Positions 59,596 through 64,000 of a stretch of DNA of 64,000 nt are shown here, one piece after another. Position numbers and translations under genes: made by a program. Position 1 is the stretch's first letter, and each line of letters opens with the position of its first letter. The notes beneath the pieces are model-generated. The model saw nothing but the letters and a program-made list of their open reading frames with translations, had not been told where the DNA came from and ran no database searches. The stretch lies in assembly GCF_002265875.1 (NCBI RefSeq), contig NZ_NPFA01000002.1, forward strand, positions 290,647-354,646, given 5' to 3'. This stretch comes from Marinococcus halophilus (GTDB lineage Bacteria; Bacillota; Bacilli; Bacillales; Marinococcaceae).

Positions 59596-59703
59596 AACGG
59601 TATTCACTAGTAATGAGCAAATACATTTTGCAATTTGAAACAAAGAGGCGGGAGGTGAATCATCATCGTCCTGGATCAGCGCCGGACGGCGATCTTAAAT
59701 TAT

Positions 59704-61767
59704 GTGCTGCAGGCGGACACGGTTGTGGAAGTGGACTGGTTAACAAAGCAGTTCGGCATCTCACAGCGCACCATCTATTACGACCTTCAGCAGATTGACG
59801 ACTGGCTCGAGGAAAACAGGCTGAGGCGCACCCAGCGGATCTACGGCAAGGGCATCTACCTGGATGCGGAGACAAAGCGGAAGCTGCAGGATGTTACCCA
59901 CATCGACAATGACTGGGACTACCGGTTTGACCAGTGGGAGCGCATCTACCTGATCGTGCTGCATCTCCTGGTCGCGAAAGCAAACGTGCGGACGAACACG
60001 CTGCTCGACTGGATTAACGTGAGCCGCGGCTCGCTGTTTCGGGATATGAAAAAAGCCGCAGAGTGGCTGGAGCCAAAACGCATCCGCATCAAAAACGAAA
60101 AACACGCTGGCTACTATCTTGATGGGAGCCGGGAGGACAAGCAGCAGCTGTTAAACACGATCATTAAAGACATTTTCTCCGAGCGTTTCTCCGAGCGGAT
60201 GGAGGAAAAAGCGCAGCAGATGCTCTCACCTGCGGCGCTTCCCCAGGAGGATCAGCTGTATGCCCTGATCGAACGCGAAATCCGGCGCGTCGAGACGATG
60301 CTTGAAGTGCAGTACAGTAACGACAGCGTCCGCTCTCTGGTGCTGCAGCTGCTCCTGGCCGCGCAGCAGTCCGGAAGCGCCCCAGCCGTCGATATCGACG
60401 ATGAGGAAAAGGAAATCATCCGGCAGACGAAGGCGTACCAGGCCGCCCGGGAAATCCAGCGCAGCCTGCAGGAAAGCGGGCTAGTCGCCCTAGCGGAAGA
60501 AGACGTTTATTACTTCGCGATGCATTTGCTCGGCTCGCGGGTTCAGCGGGAGGCAGCGAAGCAGTCCAAAACGAAGGAAGAACACCAGCTGCGCATGATT
60601 ATCACGAAAATTGTCAACGACTTTCAGGTGGTCGGCTGCCTCGTGTTTGACGAACGAAGGCAGCTGGAGGACAACCTGCTCGCGCACTTAAAGCCCGCCT
60701 ACTACCGGATGAAGTACGACATGCCGATCGCAAACGACTACGTAGCGGAGGTTCAGAGGGACTACCCCGAGATTCTGCATCTGACCCGGCGGTCGATTAC
60801 CCACCTGGAGTCCTACCTGGGCAAGCCCGTACCCGAAGAGGAAGCCGCCTACATCGCGATGCACTTCGGGGGCTGGCTGCACCGGGACGGCGTCCAGACG
60901 AATAAAAAGTATACCGCCGTTGTCATCTGCGAAAACGGGATCGCGGCATCCGCGTTGCTGCGGTCGCAGCTCGAAGCACTGCTGCCGGAACTGATGGTCG
61001 AAGACATACTGTCCCGGCAGGAATATGAGGCAATGGACCGGCACGTGGACATTATCTTTACCACGATTCCCGTACCGGAAACCGATACACCGGTGATTCT
61101 GCTCCCGCCGTTTTTAACCAATGAGGAGCGGGACGCCGTGCACGCCAGATTAAAAGAGGTGTTCGCCGAAAGCAGCCCCGGTGCTTTTGAAGAAGAGGCG
61201 CTGCTGGATGCGATCAGCCAGCACGCGACCATCCATGAGCGCGAGCAGCTGGCCGACAAGCTCCGGCATTTCTTAAGGGGCGATATTTCAAAGGTAAAGG
61301 AGACAACCAAACCCATGCTAGAAGAACTGCTCAACGAAGACACGATCCTAATGGAAGAATTCGCGGCGGATTGGCAGGACTCGATCCGCAAGGCTTCCAC
61401 TCCGCTTACCGATAACGAGAGCGTGAACGCCTCCTACATCGAGGCGATGATCCAAAACATTGAAGAGCTCGGCCCGTATGTGGTCATTGCGCCGGACATT
61501 GCGATTCCGCATGCGCGCCCCGAATCAGGCGTCAACAGGCTCGGCATGAGCCTGCTGCACCTCCAGCAGCCGGTCCAGTTTTCGGAGGAGGCTAAGCACC
61601 AGGCGTCGGTCGTGATTGTGCTCGCAGCGATTGACAACGAAACGCATTTAAAGGCGCTGTCGCAGCTGACCGAGCTGCTGTCGGAGCCGGAGGCAAAGGA
61701 AAAGCTGTTAAACGCATCATCCAAGGAAGAGATCATGCAGCTGGTCAAAACGTATTCAACCCAATAA
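59704..61767 (+). CDS. PTS-regulated transcriptional activator (HTH, two PRDs, EIIB-like, EIIA)
   Basis: At least 687 residues. In order: winged helix (TKQFGISQRTIYYDLQQID); a second helix-turn-helix near 95-130; two PRD domains near 190-400 with conserved histidines (YYFAMHLLGSR and AYIAMHFGGWLH); an EIIB-like domain near 410-490; and a C-terminal EIIA domain whose active histidine is in IAIPHARPESG. Related to MtlR, LicR and ManR. GTG 59704 is the first standard start codon. However, the homologous N-terminus continues upstream in frame as LDQRRTAILNYVLQAD, and GGGAGGTGA lies at 59649-59657. Translation therefore probably begins near the ATC codons at 59662-59667. It likely activates the EIIB-EIIC genes that follow. 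Confidence 0.92.
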   Translation: MLQADTVVEVDWLTKQFGISQRTIYYDLQQIDDWLEENRLRRTQRIYGKGIYLDAETKRKLQDVTHIDNDWDYRFDQWERIYLIVLHLLVAKANVRTNTLLDWINVSRGSLFRDMKKAAEWLEPKRIRIKNEKHAGYYLDGSREDKQQLLNTIIKDIFSERFSERMEEKAQQMLSPAALPQEDQLYALIEREIRRVETMLEVQYSNDSVRSLVLQLLLAAQQSGSAPAVDIDDEEKEIIRQTKAYQAAREIQRSLQESGLVALAEEDVYYFAMHLLGSRVQREAAKQSKTKEEHQLRMIITKIVNDFQVVGCLVFDERRQLEDNLLAHLKPAYYRMKYDMPIANDYVAEVQRDYPEILHLTRRSITHLESYLGKPVPEEEAAYIAMHFGGWLHRDGVQTNKKYTAVVICENGIAASALLRSQLEALLPELMVEDILSRQEYEAMDRHVDIIFTTIPVPETDTPVILLPPFLTNEERDAVHARLKEVFAESSPGAFEEEALLDAISQHATIHEREQLADKLRHFLRGDISKVKETTKPMLEELLNEDTILMEEFAADWQDSIRKASTPLTDNESVNASYIEAMIQNIEELGPYVVIAPDIAIPHARPESGVNRLGMSLLHLQQPVQFSEEAKHQASVVIVLAAIDNETHLKALSQLTELLSEPEAKEKLLNASSKEEIMQLVKTYSTQ

Positions 61768-61785
61768 CAACGAGGAGTGAGAAAA

Positions 61786-62052
61786 ATGAAAAAGATTTTA
61801 GTCGTATGCGGTAACGGACTAGGAAGCTCGATGATGGTGGAAATGAACGTAAACAGCATTTTAAAGGAAATGAACGAGGAGGCGGACGTCTCCCATACGG
61901 ATCTGACGACCGCCAAAACGGAAAGCGCCGATCTGTACATTGGCTCCGCCGACATTCTCGGCAACCTCGACGACGGCACGCGCAACATTGCGCTTCTGAA
62001 TAACCTGCTCGACAAGCAAGAGCTGCGGGACGCCCTGGAAAAAAATCTGTAA
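61786..62052 (+). CDS. PTS EIIB, ascorbate (UlaB/SgaB) family
   Basis: 88 residues from ATG 61786 behind GAGGAGTGAG. The phosphorylated cysteine is in LVVCGNGLGSSMMVEMNVN. LGNLDDGTRNIALLNNLLD completes the small domain. It receives phosphate from an EIIA and passes it to the sugar carried by the next protein. 18 bases after the regulator, so in the same transcript. Confidence 0.92.
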   Translation: MKKILVVCGNGLGSSMMVEMNVNSILKEMNEEADVSHTDLTTAKTESADLYIGSADILGNLDDGTRNIALLNNLLDKQELRDALEKNL

Positions 62053-62084
62053 AGCATCAGGCAAGTTAGAGGGGAGGTTGAGTG

Positions 62085-63452
62085 ATGGTAGACTTATTGA
62101 TGAATGACTTGTTGGGTACACCGGAAATTCTGGTCGGACTGTTTGCCTTTATCGGCCTGTTGATTCAACGGAAGGCAGCGTCGGACGTCGTGTCCGGGAC
62201 GCTCAAAACAATACTCGGCTTTGTGATTTTAGGAGCAGGGGCAGCAGTGATTACCGGGTCGCTCGACCAGTTCAGCGCCATGTTCAACCAGGCGTTTAAC
62301 GTCGACGGGGTCATTCCGAACAACGAGGCAATCGTCGCGGTTGCCCAGGACGCGTTTGGGGCGGAAACGGCCATGATTATGCTGTTTGGTATGATCGTCA
62401 ACATTATTTTGGCAAGAATTACGCCGTTTCGCTACATTTTCCTGACCGGGCATCATATTATGTTTATGGCGTGCATGATCGCGGTTATTTTGACGACCGG
62501 CGGCATGACGGGCGTGCCGATGGTAGCGCTTGGCTCCATCATCCTAGGGTCGCTCATGGTACTGCTTCCGGCCATGTTGCAGCCGTACACGCGTGAAATT
62601 ACGCAGTCCGACGACATTGCGGTCGGCCACTTCGGCTCCTTTGGTTATTTTGTTTCCGGCTTTCTTGCAAAGCGGATCGGCGACAAAAGCAAAAGCACCG
62701 AAGACATCAAGGTGCCAAAGTCGCTCGGGTTCCTGCGTGACACTACCGTATCCGTGTCGCTGACGATGGTTATCCTGTTTGTAGTGGTTGCGCTGTTCAC
62801 AGGGCCGGCGTTTATTGAGTCAGAGGTGAGCGAAGGCCAGAACTTCCTGATCTTCGCGCTCATGCAGGGCCTTACCTTTGCAGCCGGCGTTTACATCATT
62901 CTCGCCGGGGTGCGGATGCTGCTCGGTGAAATCGTACCGGCGTTTAAGGGTATTGCGGATAAAATTGTGCCGAACGCGAAACCGGCGCTCGATGCACCGG
63001 CTGTATTTCCATTCGCAAATAATGCGGTGATTATCGGCTTTTTGTTCAGCTTTATCGCGGGCCTTGGCAGCATGTTCATCCTGCCGCTGCTGGGCCTGGC
63101 CGTCATCGTGCCGGGGCTTGTGCCTCACTTCTTTACCGGAGCGGCGGCCGGCGTCTTCGGCAACGCCACCGGCGGAAGAGTGGGTGCCATTGTCGGCGCT
63201 GTAGCGAACGGTGTAATGATCAGCTTCCTGCCGGCACTGCTCCTGCCGCTGCTCGGCGATCTCGGCTTCCAGAACACTACGTTTGGCGATGCTGACTTCG
63301 GCGTCATCGGCCTTGCACTTGGCAACCTGATCATGCTCGTCCAGTCCCAGTGGTTGTACTCGCTGATTATCCTCGCGGTACTCGCAGGCATCTTCCTGCT
63401 CAGCTGGAACCGCAACAAGGGAAAGAAAAACGAAGAAGAAAAAGCGGCTTGA
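62085..63452 (+). CDS. PTS EIIC, ascorbate (UlaA/SgaT) family permease
   Basis: 455 residues from ATG 62085 behind GGGGAGG, with about eleven membrane segments. SgaT/UlaA landmarks are LIQRKAASDVVSGTLKTILG, GHHIMFMACMIAVI and GHFGSFGYFVSGFL. Known members carry L-ascorbate or related acids; the substrate here is inferred only from family. No ulaD/E/F-like or lactonase gene is found in the window, and no separate EIIA gene. The EIIA domain of the regulator may serve, or EIIA is encoded elsewhere. Confidence 0.93.
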   Translation: MVDLLMNDLLGTPEILVGLFAFIGLLIQRKAASDVVSGTLKTILGFVILGAGAAVITGSLDQFSAMFNQAFNVDGVIPNNEAIVAVAQDAFGAETAMIMLFGMIVNIILARITPFRYIFLTGHHIMFMACMIAVILTTGGMTGVPMVALGSIILGSLMVLLPAMLQPYTREITQSDDIAVGHFGSFGYFVSGFLAKRIGDKSKSTEDIKVPKSLGFLRDTTVSVSLTMVILFVVVALFTGPAFIESEVSEGQNFLIFALMQGLTFAAGVYIILAGVRMLLGEIVPAFKGIADKIVPNAKPALDAPAVFPFANNAVIIGFLFSFIAGLGSMFILPLLGLAVIVPGLVPHFFTGAAAGVFGNATGGRVGAIVGAVANGVMISFLPALLLPLLGDLGFQNTTFGDADFGVIGLALGNLIMLVQSQWLYSLIILAVLAGIFLLSWNRNKGKKNEEEKAA

Positions 63453-63489
63453 TTTAGTGGAATAGGAATATATTAGAAATATGTAAGGA

Positions 63490-63521
63490 AACCTCGACTT
63501 CAATGTTAGTCGGGGTTTTTT
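63490..63521 (+). terminator. Terminator after the PTS genes
   Basis: AACCTCGACT pairs with AGTCGGGGTT (one wobble) around TCAATGTT and runs into six T. Confidence 0.92.
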
Positions 63522-63585
63522 GTATTTGAATTTAATTTTTGAGTAAGCAGAGATTATTTAGAGGCTGAATCTAACGATTTTAAAT

Positions 63586-63630
63586 TTAAATGAAAAAGTT
63601 ATTCTTTTTTAAAATAACTTTTTCATTTAA
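63586..63630 (+). repeat. 18-bp perfect inverted repeat
   Basis: 63586-63603 is the exact complement of 63613-63630, separated by 9 bases. It may be a two-way terminator or the remains of a mobile element end. Confidence 0.75.
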
Positions 63631-63768
63631 TACGATACTTTTTAACTAAAATTTATTCTTTAAATGTAAAAAAACAGGAATTTATTACGATATAAGTAGG
63701 AAAAAGGACATGATTTATAAAAATTTTTATTTGTCCTGTTTAATAATTTTGCAATAAGAGGTGATTGT

Positions 63769-63900
63769 ATGTTTGAAGTTTTTTTGGCAGAGACAGCAAA
63801 AAAAGAATTGAATAAAAAAAATACAGAAGAATTAGAACAGATTAATAAACGTCTCTACTGTTGCAGGTTTGAAAACAAATGCTGGTCATGGATTTAAATA
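63769..63900 (+). pseudogene. Short ORF resembling the start of a RelE/ParE-type toxin
   Basis: ATG 63769 behind GAGGTG opens a 43-codon frame (stop TAA near 63895-63897). The peptide starts FEVFLAETAKKELNKKNTEE and INKRL follows, which resembles the beta-strand and first helices of RelE/ParE toxins, normally about 90-100 residues. It ends in an unrelated Cys/Trp-rich segment, so it looks truncated or frameshifted. No antitoxin gene is adjacent upstream. The resemblance is by eye only. Confidence 0.4.
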
Positions 63901-64000
63901 TTGGAAATCATCGACAATATCATCCAACCGATGGCTTTGCGGGTCAGGCCACGAGGTAGGTTTTATACACGCTCTCCAGGGTCGCGCCCGCCCGGGCGCG

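Larger units (their letters stand above)
58480..59640 (+). other. AT-rich island
   Basis: Base composition falls abruptly after the hfq terminator; codons almost always end in A or T, unlike every gene upstream. The stretch 58480-58620 has no gene, only a TTATCA/TGATAA-type hairpin near 58578-58598. The stretch 59406-59640 holds a terminator, then a promoter for the next gene. No integrase, transposase or direct repeat was found at the edges. Confidence 0.8.
63522..64000 (+). other. AT-rich tail returning to GC-rich sequence
   Basis: 63522-63900 is AT-rich and holds an inverted repeat and one short ORF. From about 63930 the composition turns GC-rich and the window ends in a CGCGCCC-GCCC-GGGCGCG palindrome (63983-64000). 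Nothing else recognisable. Confidence 0.6.

Noticed and set aside
59613..59798. 61-codon ORF overlapping the PTS regulator start
   Set aside because: Overlaps the regulator's helix-turn-helix region in another frame; the real binding site serves the regulator.
1..64000. CRISPR array, tRNA or rRNA genes, complete insertion sequence
   Set aside because: No regularly spaced repeats, no tRNA cloverleaf noticed in the gaps, no rRNA segment and no transposase frame were found.

Overview
The window is one continuous block of about 58 kb in which every credible gene lies on the + strand, followed by a mosaic 5.5 kb tail. Gene order and protein sequences are those of the Bacillus-type chromosomal core around sigD, rpsB, polC, recA and mutSL. 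The DNA is moderately GC-rich for Bacillaceae, and many proteins carry acidic surfaces or tails (RodZ ectodomain, RecA and RpsB C-termini). This suggests a haloalkaliphilic Bacillaceae relative of the Salisediminibacterium/Alkalicoccus kind. The family placement is firm; the genus is an inference. No rRNA, tRNA, CRISPR array or complete insertion sequence was seen.

Layout. 1-1955: end of the motility/chemotaxis operon (cheC tail, cheD, sigD, swrB). 2111-9638: rpsB, tsf, pyrH, frr, uppS, cdsA, dxr, rasP (translation, isoprenoid and phospholipid precursors, regulated intramembrane proteolysis). 9741-15856: proS and polC. 16046-22834: the nusA-infB operon (rimP, nusA, rnpM, ylxQ, infB, ylxP, rbfA), then truB and ribF. 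22971-26964: rpsO, pnp and an M16 peptidase. 27063-30311: asd, dapG, dapA, making dihydrodipicolinate for lysine and diaminopimelate. 30575-40526: an RNase J, the SpoIIIE/FtsK translocase, the ymfF-ymfH-ymfI group, ymfK, rodZ and pgsA. 40548-47859: cinA, a DEAD-box helicase, recA with a LexA box, rny, ymdB and spoVS with a sigma-H-like promoter. 47990-49669: a large ATPase of the little-studied ABC_ATPase family. 49767-58409: miaB, ricA, mutS, mutL, an RsmJ-like methyltransferase, miaA and hfq.

After a very strong terminator behind hfq the character changes. 58480-59640 is AT-rich and holds one unrecognised membrane protein. 59650-63452 returns to host-like composition and encodes a PTS module: a PRD/EIIA regulator, a UlaB-like EIIB and a UlaA-like EIIC. 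63520-63900 is AT-rich again, with an 18-bp perfect inverted repeat and a short toxin-like ORF. This looks like a site of repeated insertion next to a conserved block.

Compared with Bacillus subtilis, several genes are missing from their usual places: dipicolinate synthase before asd, cotE between ricA and mutS, ylxY after pnp, tepA after rnjB, and tdh-kbl near spoVS. A sigma-H-like signal before spoVS is kept. Together this hints at a reduced or divergent sporulation programme.

The points most worth a second look are: IF2 lacking its first N-terminal domain and preceded by an overlapping 20-codon ORF; a perfect 17-bp hairpin with a competing fold in the pnp leader; the PTS regulator, whose frame opens upstream of any standard start codon behind a strong ribosome binding site; a DbpA-tailed helicase between cinA and recA; and the ABC_ATPase gene.
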